31,685 bases of DNA from Spirosoma fluviale (GTDB taxonomy: Bacteria; Bacteroidota; Bacteroidia; Cytophagales; Spirosomataceae): positions 1-31,685 of the forward strand of contig CAMDSI010000005.1 of the NCBI GenBank assembly GCA_945906915.1. Reading direction: 5' to 3'. Shown here piece after piece: positions 8,136 through 16,293 of this stretch; within the stretch, counting starts at the first letter, position 1, and each line of letters opens with the position of its first letter. The notes below the pieces were generated by a model, which made no database searches, was not told the DNA's origin, and saw only the letters and a list, made by a program, of their open reading frames with translations. Position numbers and translations under genes: made by a program.

Positions 8136-8167
8136 TTTAAATAATTCAAATTTCATTCGCATCTTTG
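8136..8167 (+). promoter_or_regulatory. Possible promoter of the cyclophilin gene
   Basis: TTTA (8136-8139), 20-nt spacer, CATCTTTG (8160-8167). Each element differs by one base from the Bacteroidota consensus, but position and spacing fit a leader of about 15 nt before 8190. Confidence 0.4.
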
Positions 8168-8189
8168 TAGCTTAATTAAATGTAAAATT

Positions 8190-8627
8190 ATGGCATACGC
8201 AGAAATGTTAACCGATAAAGGGTTAATGAAAATTGAATTCTACACAGAGGATACACCCATCCACGTGAAAAATTTCATCGACTTAGCTGAAAAAGGCTTT
8301 TATGACGGTATCACTTTTCACCGAGTAATCAACGATTTTGTTATCCAAGGAGGTTGCCCAGATGGAACTGGAGCAGGAGGACCGGGATATACTATTCCTT
8401 GCGAATTAACTGGAAATAACCAATACCACGATCGTGGTGTTTTATCCATGGCACACCGTGGACCGAATACAGGTGGTTCACAATTCTTTATTTGCCACTC
8501 ACGTAATAATACGGCACACTTAGACCGTAAGCACACCTGCTTTGGTAAGGTAGTGGAAGGAGTAGAAGTAATCGATTTAGTACGTGAAGGAGATAAAATC
8601 CAAAGCGTTAAAATCATTCAAGACTAA
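8190..8627 (+). CDS. Cyclophilin-type peptidyl-prolyl cis-trans isomerase
   Basis: A 145-aa cytoplasmic cyclophilin without signal peptide, the size of bacterial PpiB-like single-domain enzymes. Active-site motifs are intact: ITFHRVINDFVIQGG (catalytic Arg in FHR and the QGG segment), MAHRGPNTGGSQFFICH, and HLDRKHTCFGKV. The tryptophan that binds cyclosporin in human cyclophilin A corresponds to His in HLDRKH, common in bacterial forms. It isomerises Xaa-Pro bonds during protein folding. The stop codon overlaps the start of the 78-aa gene (TAATG), so the two are translationally coupled. Confidence 0.93.
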   Translation: MAYAEMLTDKGLMKIEFYTEDTPIHVKNFIDLAEKGFYDGITFHRVINDFVIQGGCPDGTGAGGPGYTIPCELTGNNQYHDRGVLSMAHRGPNTGGSQFFICHSRNNTAHLDRKHTCFGKVVEGVEVIDLVREGDKIQSVKIIQD

Positions 8628-8863
8628 TGCATTTTATCAAAGAAATAGTACATCCACAGATGCGAATCTCCCTTTTTGAGTGGAATTCGAAGTATATCGT
8701 GAAGTTCGAAACTCCACAACTGGAGCAGAGCTACAAGTATTCTGTAATGGATTTTTCTTCCCTAAAAGAAATAGAGGAGCTGGTATCCAGCTCCTCTTAT
8801 CAAGACTTTGTCTTACAGACCTTTAAAAATATGTATGCCGAAATGGCAAAAAACATAGATTAA
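8627..8863 (+). CDS. Small conserved-looking protein of unknown function (78 aa)
   Basis: I do not recognise this protein. It starts on the ATG of a TAATG overlap with the cyclophilin stop, which supports real, coupled translation. The sequence MHFIKEIVHPQMRISLFEWN, then YIVKFETPQLEQSYKY, then a helical C-terminal half looks like a small cytoplasmic alpha/beta protein with no signal peptide. An 11-bp perfect hairpin lies inside it at 8773-8797 (encoding EELVSSSS). It could be a protein-coding coincidence or an RNA element. The 3' end overlaps the convergent M61 peptidase gene by 4 bp. Confidence 0.7.
   Translation: MHFIKEIVHPQMRISLFEWNSKYIVKFETPQLEQSYKYSVMDFSSLKEIEELVSSSSYQDFVLQTFKNMYAEMAKNID
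8773..8797 (+). other. Perfect 11-bp hairpin inside the 78-aa gene
   Basis: AGAGGAGCTGG and CCAGCTCCTCT pair perfectly around a TAT loop. There is no T-run after it, so it is not a standard intrinsic terminator. It is strong enough to fold in mRNA of either strand. Confidence 0.6.
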
Positions 8864-10623
8864 TTACCTCCTAACCATTTATGGCGTAATTTCAATTGCG
8901 CTTCTGTCGGATTAGCATCAGATTCAATAACAAATGCTTTCAAAGGCGTTTGATGCACCGCCACTAAGAAAGTACGTTCCATACCATCTCTTTTTACTGA
9001 AAATACCAAGGAATCCCCTGGTTTCTTATCAGCTAATAACTTATCGATTCCTGGAAAATCAGCGTTGTTCACTTTAAGTATCTCATCACCTACATTTAAT
9101 CCAGCCATATAGGCTGCTCCACCTTTATAAATTGAGGTTACGCGACCTGCTGAGATGGAAACCCCTACATAAGGAACTGATTTCGCTAAGTTCGCATCTG
9201 TGAATTGATAGCCAAAAGCCTTAAATATACTCGAATAAGCAGGAGTCTTCACTCCATAAATGTGCGTCTTAAAGAAATCCGCAGCGGAAACTCCGGCCAC
9301 CTTAGAGAAGGCATCTTCTAATTCTGCATCGGTAAAACCACGACCTGCTTTTAAATAATAGGTTTGGTACAACAGCTTAAATACATCATCTAAACATTTA
9401 GCACCCTTCGTTTGCTGAATGATCCACATATTTAATACACCACCTAAAATAGAGCCTTTGTCGTAATAAGAAACGCTAGAGTTACGGGAATTCTCATTAG
9501 GGCGGTAATATTTAATCCAAGCATCCCAACTAGCTTCAGCTGCTGATTCCACTTGATTTCCCGGTGTATTTTCAACACCTGCGATTTCATCCCCTAAACC
9601 CTTGATATAATCCGCCGTAGAAACCATTCCCGTGCGTTGATTGATCACATCCGCATAATAGCTCGTAATTCCTTCTGATAACCATAAATTATACGTGTAA
9701 TTCTCATTTTCATAGTCAAATGGCCCTAAAGCTTTGGGACGAATACGCTTAACATTCCACAAATGGAAATATTCATGCGCTAATAAATTCATAATCCCTT
9801 GGTATCCTTTCACACTTTCATATCCAGAACGCGTTACCTGACAAGTCGTTGAATACAAGTGCTCTAGACCGCCGCCGCCCCGATTTAAATTATGTATGAT
9901 GAACAAATAATGATCACATGGATGTTCTCCTACCACTTTCTGAGCCTCTTCAGCCATCTTTTTTACATCAGCAAGGAATTTGACTGAATCGACTTTCGCT
10001 GGGCCATAGAAAGCAATTTGATGAGGAACATTGTTCACTTTAAAGTCCCAAACCTTGTGATTCCCAATCTCAATAGGGGAGTCTATCAACTCATCTAGGT
10101 TCTTAGCCACATAATTGAAACCGCCTACATTTTTCATCGCGGTCGACACCTTTTTGAAGTCTTTGTAAGGAATAATACTTAATTCCTGAGGTAATGAAGC
10201 AAACTTAGGTGCATACATCAACACGCTGGCTGGATTAATGTAACCATGTGCGTCATCTAGAAAAGACGTGCGAACAGACATTTCGTAGGCATACACTCGG
10301 TAATTAACTGAAACTTGCTTGAGACCCGGGCTCAGGGAAACACGCCACGTATTTTTGTTTATTTTAGAAATGGCGATTTTTTGGCCAGCGGATTCTGCCG
10401 AAACAGACTCCACGTTTTTTGCAAATTCCCGAATTAAATAGGATCCTGGTGTCCAGGCAGCCATTTTTAGATCGACAAAATTGATTTCTTTGCTGACATC
10501 TACTGTCGTTTTTACTTCAAAATAATGAGAAAAAGGCTCTGACATCCTGATCTCGTGCTTGATGGGTCCTGCTAAACTGCAGAACGACAGTAAAACACCG
10601 AATAATACTAGTTTTAAATTCAT
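8860..10623 (-). CDS. M61-family metallopeptidase with C-terminal PDZ domain
   Basis: 587 aa from the ATG at 10623. The frame extends to 10686, but MNLKLVLFGVLLSFCSLAGP at 10623 is a clear signal peptide, so the inner start is preferred. The mature protein is exported, periplasmic or surface. An N-terminal beta domain (about 20-200) precedes the gluzincin catalytic domain: GGLEH at 252-256, zinc motif HEYFH at 283-287 within HEYFHLWNVKRIRP, and the third ligand Glu317 in WLSEGITSYY. A PDZ domain follows at about 490-560 (VSISAGRVTSIYKGGAAYMA, GLNVGDEILKVNN). M61 enzymes are glycyl aminopeptidases or related. Substrate unknown. All catalytic residues are present. Convergent with the 78-aa gene. 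Confidence 0.93.
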   Translation of the reverse strand: MNLKLVLFGVLLSFCSLAGPIKHEIRMSEPFSHYFEVKTTVDVSKEINFVDLKMAAWTPGSYLIREFAKNVESVSAESAGQKIAISKINKNTWRVSLSPGLKQVSVNYRVYAYEMSVRTSFLDDAHGYINPASVLMYAPKFASLPQELSIIPYKDFKKVSTAMKNVGGFNYVAKNLDELIDSPIEIGNHKVWDFKVNNVPHQIAFYGPAKVDSVKFLADVKKMAEEAQKVVGEHPCDHYLFIIHNLNRGGGGLEHLYSTTCQVTRSGYESVKGYQGIMNLLAHEYFHLWNVKRIRPKALGPFDYENENYTYNLWLSEGITSYYADVINQRTGMVSTADYIKGLGDEIAGVENTPGNQVESAAEASWDAWIKYYRPNENSRNSSVSYYDKGSILGGVLNMWIIQQTKGAKCLDDVFKLLYQTYYLKAGRGFTDAELEDAFSKVAGVSAADFFKTHIYGVKTPAYSSIFKAFGYQFTDANLAKSVPYVGVSISAGRVTSIYKGGAAYMAGLNVGDEILKVNNADFPGIDKLLADKKPGDSLVFSVKRDGMERTFLVAVHQTPLKAFVIESDANPTEAQLKLRHKWLGGN

Positions 10624-10780
10624 ATATATTTTTGTTGAGAAATAGATTTTAGTAAAATTATAAAAATCAGCCGTATAGTCTAACATGTGCTATTTTTTTC
10701 CAAATAATTCTAAATCTCTAAACAATTATTTGACATAAAAATCGTATTATTGTTTAGTCGTGATAATTGACAATAAACCT

Positions 10781-13645
10781 ATGGTATTTAGATCATCCTT
10801 TTACTGCCTCGTCCTCTTTTTATCCCTTCATTTCTCGTCTTTCGCTCAACAGTCTTTGGCCTTTGAGAGTAATCAGATTCATTTTAATCAAGGAAAAGAA
10901 TATTTCGATGCCGCAAACTATGTAGCAGCGCGCGAGGAGTTCGCAAACTACTTAAGCAGGCAATCCGATCCGACTAAAAACGAGGTAATTTTAGCGGAAT
11001 ACTACCAGGTCTTATGTTCTCTTTATTTAAATCAACCCGAGATTGATGTTTTAGGTTATCATTTCAATCTGAATCACCCGAATAGCCCACAAAGTAATTT
11101 ACTTTTCAGAAGAATTGGATTGTATTTCTATGATATAGCTAATTACGCGAAAGCGATTCGTTACTTAGAAAGTTCTTCATTAGGCAACGTAGAAGCACGT
11201 TATAAATTAGGAGTGGCCTATTTTGAGACAAAAGACTTCGATAATGCTTTAGCTCTTTTCAATGAAGTAAAGACAGACCCAGATGAAGAATATGCCTTTT
11301 CTGCAGCTTATTATGCGGGTGTGATTCATTACCAACAAAAGAATTACCTGGAAGCCATAGCAGATTTCAAGAAGTCAAACGGTCATTCTAAATTCCGCAA
11401 AGACTTACCTTATTGGTTAATCTCTTCCTATCAGCAAACTGCCCAATGGGATGAATTATTAAAGTATGCCGAGCCTATTATCTCCACAAATCCTGATTTA
11501 GCCTTATTAGTAGCCGAAGTTCAATTTAAAAAAGGATTGTATGCGAAGGCCGCTAAAAGCTTTGGCGATTATTTATCAGTCCATAAAAATGAGGCTGCGA
11601 CTTATAAAAGAGGATTTGCACTTTATTCAATTGATAAATACGAGGATGCTATTCAATCGATTACGGGATTATTAAAAAATGATTCTTTAGGCCAAAAAGC
11701 CTTTTATCTTCAAGGTTTAGCCTTATTAAAGCTAGGAAAAAAATCGGATGCTGCTACGGCATTCAATCAATCAGGAGCTTTAGTTTTTGATTTGAATCAG
11801 CAAGAAGAGGCTCAATTTAAATCCATTAGCATTTCCATCGATTTAGGAAAGTGGTTAGAAGGATTAAAAGCTATTGAACAATTTGGAAAAAAATATGCTA
11901 GTAGTTCATTTACGGCTGCTTACCAAAGTTTCGCCGCCGATGCCTTTTTAAAATTATCCTCTTTGCAACCAGCAACGGCTTTGATGAAATCAGGTATTTC
12001 AATTTCAGATGAAATGAAGGTGGCCTATCAAACGCTTACCTATAATTTAGGAATAAAGTCGTACAACCAGGAGCAATACAAAGAAGCCCTTAGCTTTTTC
12101 GACCAAGCCATCGCACAAGCGGCTAATCAAAACCTAACGGATGAAGCCTCTTTCGGAAAAGCAGAATGTCTTTCTCAATTAAAAGATTTCGATGCCGCTA
12201 TTCAGGTGTACAAGCCTTTATTAACAGGCAAACACTCTGCAGATTTTCTACAAAGAAACCGTATTGGTATTGCCTATGCCTATTTCTCAGTAAAAGAATT
12301 CACTAATGCGAATACCTATTTCAAAACTTACGTAGACCAACTGAAGGCAAATCCATCCGGAAAAGCCAATGCAAATGCGCTTCTTCGTCTAGCAGACACC
12401 TATTTAGTAGCTAAGAATTATAGCGAAGCATTAACTTATTATAATCAAGCGATAGATAATGTAAAAACGGAGAAGGATTATGCGATGTACCAAAAAGGGA
12501 TCACGCTAGTCTACTTAGAACGGGATGCAGAAGCGAAAGCAACCTTTCAAGCCTTAAAGAAGTCGTTTCCTAATACGAAGTTTGGTGATGATGCCAGTTT
12601 TCAAGAAAATCTGATCTCCTTCCGTACGGGTAAATATGCTGAAGCAATCGCAGGATTCACCGATTTGATAACAAATCAACCTAATAGTCCCTATTACGCA
12701 GAATCTATCTTAAAAAGAGCGCAATCCTATTCGAATTCGAAGCAGCCTGAGAAAGCCATTACGGATTATAAGGTGGTCATCGAAAAGTACGCGAAAGAAG
12801 CTTTTGCAAAAGATGCCGTGGCGGGTCTTCAGGAAGAGTTAAATGGGGTAGGACGTCCAGAAGAAATGACTGCTTATTTAAATATGTACCAAAATGGCAG
12901 CCTAAATGACGAAGAAAAGACCGATTTAGAATACCAAGCGGCTAAAGGAATTTATTTAGGTGAAAAATACGATAAGGCTATCGAGCCTTTGAAAAATTTC
13001 GTAGCACATTTCCCTGCTGATGAACGTGTTAGCGAAGTAACCTACTTAATAGCTGATGCAGCGAATCGGTCTAATAATAAGGCGCTAGCTTTTGAATTTT
13101 ACAAAAAGGTGATTGAACAAAACGTTCATCCATCTTTAAATTCCGTTATCACGAAGGTTGCTGATATCGAATTTGATTCAGCAGCTTATCAGAATGCTAT
13201 TGTTCACTACCGATTATTAAAGGAAAAAGGAGTGGATTCAACGGTCATCATTCGTTCGAATAAACGCATCCTTGAATCCTATCTTAAATTAACTGAATTA
13301 GATTCTGCTTTGATAGCCTATCAGGAATACCACGCGTCTGCTGTAAATGAAGCAGACGGAATAGAACAATCAGCTTTGTTATTTCTTGATATTATTCAAT
13401 TAAATAATGCAAAGGGCAATTACGCAACATCGAATGAGATGATTTTGGAGAAATTCAGAAATGAATTTGCGGAAGTAGCAGATGCTACCTTAGGAAAAGC
13501 CTATTTAATTTTAGCTAAAAATTTGTTTGAGCTTAAAAATCTTGCCCAAGCTAAGGCCACCTTAAAATCTATTATTGATAATTCAGAGGATAAAGAAAGC
13601 GTTGATGCTGCTAAAACCTTATTGAAAACCTATTTCCCTAAATAA
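10781..13645 (+). CDS. Large periplasmic TPR-repeat protein
   Basis: 954 aa from the ATG at 10781. The frame also opens at a GTG at 10760, but MVFRSSFYCLVLFLSLHFSS followed by FAQQ is a normal signal peptide and supports the ATG. Almost the whole mature protein is built of TPR/Sel1-like helical hairpins in many copies (for example GKEYFDAANYVAAREEFANY, KLGVAYFETKDFDNALALFN, YYAGVIHYQQKNYLEAIADF, LRLADTYLVAKNYSEALTYY). It has no enzyme domain and no membrane segment after the signal. Such proteins serve as protein-protein scaffolds. It heads a tight cluster: its stop overlaps the next start (TAATG) and the outer-membrane protein, HU-SPOR and TonB-like genes follow almost without gaps. Partners are therefore likely in the envelope. 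Confidence 0.9.
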   Translation: MVFRSSFYCLVLFLSLHFSSFAQQSLAFESNQIHFNQGKEYFDAANYVAAREEFANYLSRQSDPTKNEVILAEYYQVLCSLYLNQPEIDVLGYHFNLNHPNSPQSNLLFRRIGLYFYDIANYAKAIRYLESSSLGNVEARYKLGVAYFETKDFDNALALFNEVKTDPDEEYAFSAAYYAGVIHYQQKNYLEAIADFKKSNGHSKFRKDLPYWLISSYQQTAQWDELLKYAEPIISTNPDLALLVAEVQFKKGLYAKAAKSFGDYLSVHKNEAATYKRGFALYSIDKYEDAIQSITGLLKNDSLGQKAFYLQGLALLKLGKKSDAATAFNQSGALVFDLNQQEEAQFKSISISIDLGKWLEGLKAIEQFGKKYASSSFTAAYQSFAADAFLKLSSLQPATALMKSGISISDEMKVAYQTLTYNLGIKSYNQEQYKEALSFFDQAIAQAANQNLTDEASFGKAECLSQLKDFDAAIQVYKPLLTGKHSADFLQRNRIGIAYAYFSVKEFTNANTYFKTYVDQLKANPSGKANANALLRLADTYLVAKNYSEALTYYNQAIDNVKTEKDYAMYQKGITLVYLERDAEAKATFQALKKSFPNTKFGDDASFQENLISFRTGKYAEAIAGFTDLITNQPNSPYYAESILKRAQSYSNSKQPEKAITDYKVVIEKYAKEAFAKDAVAGLQEELNGVGRPEEMTAYLNMYQNGSLNDEEKTDLEYQAAKGIYLGEKYDKAIEPLKNFVAHFPADERVSEVTYLIADAANRSNNKALAFEFYKKVIEQNVHPSLNSVITKVADIEFDSAAYQNAIVHYRLLKEKGVDSTVIIRSNKRILESYLKLTELDSALIAYQEYHASAVNEADGIEQSALLFLDIIQLNNAKGNYATSNEMILEKFRNEFAEVADATLGKAYLILAKNLFELKNLAQAKATLKSIIDNSEDKESVDAAKTLLKTYFPK

Positions 13646-15318
13646 TGAATATGAGATTCACATCTAAGATCGTTATAGCATCCTCTTTCAGTCTGATTTC
13701 CATCTTTAGCTATGGTCAACAGAAGAAGGAGGGGTCCATTCAAAATGAAGAGTTTGTCACGGAAAAGGTGCGTAAAATAGAAGTACAACCTGCGATGAGC
13801 CGTTCATTTGAAGCATTAAATGAAGTTCCTGATTATAGCAAAGATCATAAAGTAGATTTTGAATTTGATGTTGCTAAGCCACAATCACTCGTTTTGCCCA
13901 GTATCCAAACTAACGTAATTGGACCTCGGACAGGAGAGGAGTTAAAATCTCTTTTTGGATCTAAAGCAAAAAACTCGATTAAAATTGGTGCTGGAAATTA
14001 TGGCCACACTTTATTGAATGGACATTTTGGCTATAATCCCACCGAAAAAGAATCAAGAGGATTGTATATTAACCATGATGCTAATTCCATGGGACCCACT
14101 GGAAATGCTTTTTCAAGTCGTTCCGAAAATGAAGTCAAAGTATACTCGCAGTCACTTTGGTCAAAAGCTTTATTAAAAGCTTCGATAGACTACCGTCGCA
14201 CCGCAACTAATTTTTATGGCATTAAGGATGTCATCGTCATCCCTGCAAATATAGATGCCTTTGGTGTAAATTATAACTTACTAAAATTCAATGGTGACAT
14301 CTTCAGCGCAACGGAAGGTAAAAAGTTTAGCTATCAAGCAGGAACCGAATTTTCTTCATTAGCCGGGAATTTAGCTCCTAAAGAATGGATGTCTTCCAGT
14401 TATATTAAATCATCTTACGCTATTTCTGATGGACTTTCATTGCGCGTGAATGCAGATGCCATCCTTTCGAATTTCACTAGCAACACATCTATCAACAGAA
14501 ATTTCTTCCGTTTACAGCCAAGTATCTCGTATGATATTTTACCCCGCTTGATTTTAGAAGCAGGTATAAATGCCATACAAGATGAAGAGCTAAGAATTTA
14601 TCCTAAAGTACATGTTCGATTCAGGGCAAATGACTTTATTCGCTTATTTGCGGGTTTTGAGGGTAATACTCAGTTTAATTCCTACAACAGCAGTTTAGTA
14701 GTAAACCCATGGCTATCACAATCCATCGGTTTACAAAATACCCAACAAAAATGGATGCTTTCGGGAGGTTTAACGGGTAGCAACGAGCGTAATGTACATT
14801 ACGAATTGAAAGCATCCTATGGTGAATATGCTAAAATGGCCTTCTTTACAGCCTCTGCAGCAGACTTATCCCAATTTGATATTCTATATTCCAATGCCGA
14901 CGTAGCCGTTTCTGTCTTACAAATGCAAGCCAACTTCAAAATGTCTATTTCTGATAAGGTTCAATCCGATTTGCAGGTAGATTATACGAATTATGGAAAT
15001 TTAGGGAATCTATTGTACGCCTACCACCGACCTAATATTCAAATTGCCTGGAGAAACACCATTAATGTCCTACCTAAATTAAAGGTATTACCTGAAATTT
15101 ACTTTGTAGGCGGATTATATGGCTTTAATCCAAGAACTCAAAAGGCAAGCACGCTAGATAACATCGTAGATATCAATGTAAAGGGAGAATATGCCATTAC
15201 AGAGAAATTCACTGCCAGTTTATCCGCTAATAATATCCTCGGAAAAAATTACCAGCGATATTTATTTTATCCGACGCAAGGTTTTAACTTTACAGCAACT
15301 CTCGCATATTCATTTTAA
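13645..15318 (+). CDS. Outer-membrane beta-barrel protein (TonB-dependent-receptor-like barrel without plug)
   Basis: 557 aa. MNMRFTSKIVIASSFSLISI followed by FSYGQQ is a signal peptide (the second Met is an alternative start). After a short linker rich in acidic and basic residues, the rest is alternating polar/aromatic strands (for example SIKIGAGNYGHTLLNGHFGY, ALLKASIDYRRTATNFYG, LRVNADAILSNFTSNT). It ends in FNFTATLAYSF, a C-terminal Phe strand as in outer-membrane barrels. ITEKFTASLSANNILGKNYQ resembles the last strands of TonB-dependent receptors, but I see no plug domain or TonB box, and 557 aa is short for a full receptor. It is translationally coupled to the upstream TPR gene, so the two products likely interact. 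Substrate or function is unknown. Confidence 0.8.
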   Translation: MNMRFTSKIVIASSFSLISIFSYGQQKKEGSIQNEEFVTEKVRKIEVQPAMSRSFEALNEVPDYSKDHKVDFEFDVAKPQSLVLPSIQTNVIGPRTGEELKSLFGSKAKNSIKIGAGNYGHTLLNGHFGYNPTEKESRGLYINHDANSMGPTGNAFSSRSENEVKVYSQSLWSKALLKASIDYRRTATNFYGIKDVIVIPANIDAFGVNYNLLKFNGDIFSATEGKKFSYQAGTEFSSLAGNLAPKEWMSSSYIKSSYAISDGLSLRVNADAILSNFTSNTSINRNFFRLQPSISYDILPRLILEAGINAIQDEELRIYPKVHVRFRANDFIRLFAGFEGNTQFNSYNSSLVVNPWLSQSIGLQNTQQKWMLSGGLTGSNERNVHYELKASYGEYAKMAFFTASAADLSQFDILYSNADVAVSVLQMQANFKMSISDKVQSDLQVDYTNYGNLGNLLYAYHRPNIQIAWRNTINVLPKLKVLPEIYFVGGLYGFNPRTQKASTLDNIVDINVKGEYAITEKFTASLSANNILGKNYQRYLFYPTQGFNFTATLAYSF

Positions 15319-15320
15319 AA

Positions 15321-16289
15321 ATGACCGAATTTTACACCTTTCTTGAGCACTTACTATACGAGCACGAATGTGTGATAATCCCTAATTTTGGGGGTTTTGT
15401 AGTCAATGCACAGGGCTTTTCATTTAATGAAAAAGAAGGAAAAATTCATCCTAAGAAAAAATTTGTTGCCTTCAACGAAAAACTGAAAACAGATGATCGA
15501 TTCTTAAGCACTGAATGGGCTAGGAAGAAGTCAATTACGCAAAAAGAGGCAGCCATAGAAATTGCTAACATAAGTAAAGAATTAAAATCACTACTTGTAT
15601 CACAAGGTGTTTTAACAATAGGAGTCTTAGGTTCGTTTACCTTAATTCAAGAAAATCGTATTTCATTTTCTCCTAACCCAGATTTTAATGCTGATTTAGC
15701 CGTTTTTGGTCTTTTCTCAGTAGGGCTAGGGTATACCTCTGTTATAAAGGAGAAAAAACCTGAGCTAATTGCAGCACCTATTGCTGAAGATTTACCAGAA
15801 ATAACACTAGAGGAAATTAAACCGCTACAATTGTCTAGATCCATCTATGTATATGCTTTTATAGCCTTTATATTAGGAGGACTCGGTGCCTTTTTCTTAA
15901 CTGCCCCTCCAACGAATCAATCGCAAAGCTCATTAAATCCTATTAAGATAGAGAAGAAGGTGATTCCTGTTGCAGCCGTTGTTGTACCCTTAGCAGATAC
16001 GATTAAAACTCTTCCTGCACCAGTAGTAGTAGAGAAGGAGAAGCTAGTGCAAGCGGATGTGATTTATTTAGTGGCTGCCAGTTTCCAATCTTTAACACAA
16101 GCTGAAAAAGGGTTAAAAGAATTAAAATCACGTGGTTTTGAGCAAGCTGAGATCATTCTAAAAAATGAAAAGACTAAATTCTATCGTATAAGTTTAGGAT
16201 CAGAAAGTTCAATGGATGCAGGTTATGCAAAAGCAGCCGAATTAAAAGAATCGAAAAAGATAGATATTTGGGTGTATAAAGCCCTTTAA
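15321..16289 (+). CDS. Inner-membrane protein with cytoplasmic HU-CCDC81-type domains and periplasmic SPOR domain
   Basis: 322 aa, three parts. Residues 1-130 form an HU/CCDC81-like module: FLEHLLYEHECVIIPNFGGF contains the HU-type PNFGGF turn, and LLVSQGVLTIGVLGSFTL is a second HU-like strand pair, so this is the two-domain bacterial CCDC81-HU arrangement. Residues about 173-194 (SIYVYAFIAFILGGLGAFFL) are one membrane segment. Residues about 245-322 (DVIYLVAASFQSLTQAEKGL, then FYRISLGSESSMDAGYAKAA) are a SPOR domain, a family that binds denuded septal glycan strands. The likely topology is N-terminus in the cytoplasm and SPOR in the periplasm. It could tie nucleoid or another cytoplasmic partner to the division septum. 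DNA binding is not shown. It starts 2 nt after the barrel gene. Confidence 0.85.
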   Translation: MTEFYTFLEHLLYEHECVIIPNFGGFVVNAQGFSFNEKEGKIHPKKKFVAFNEKLKTDDRFLSTEWARKKSITQKEAAIEIANISKELKSLLVSQGVLTIGVLGSFTLIQENRISFSPNPDFNADLAVFGLFSVGLGYTSVIKEKKPELIAAPIAEDLPEITLEEIKPLQLSRSIYVYAFIAFILGGLGAFFLTAPPTNQSQSSLNPIKIEKKVIPVAAVVVPLADTIKTLPAPVVVEKEKLVQADVIYLVAASFQSLTQAEKGLKELKSRGFEQAEIILKNEKTKFYRISLGSESSMDAGYAKAAELKESKKIDIWVYKAL

Positions 16290-16293
16290 ATCA

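Noticed and set aside
10730..10760. TTGACA-like box as a sigma70 promoter for the large TPR gene
   Set aside because: No matching -10 hexamer is present at the correct spacing, and the other promoters here follow the TTTG/TAnnTTTG pattern.
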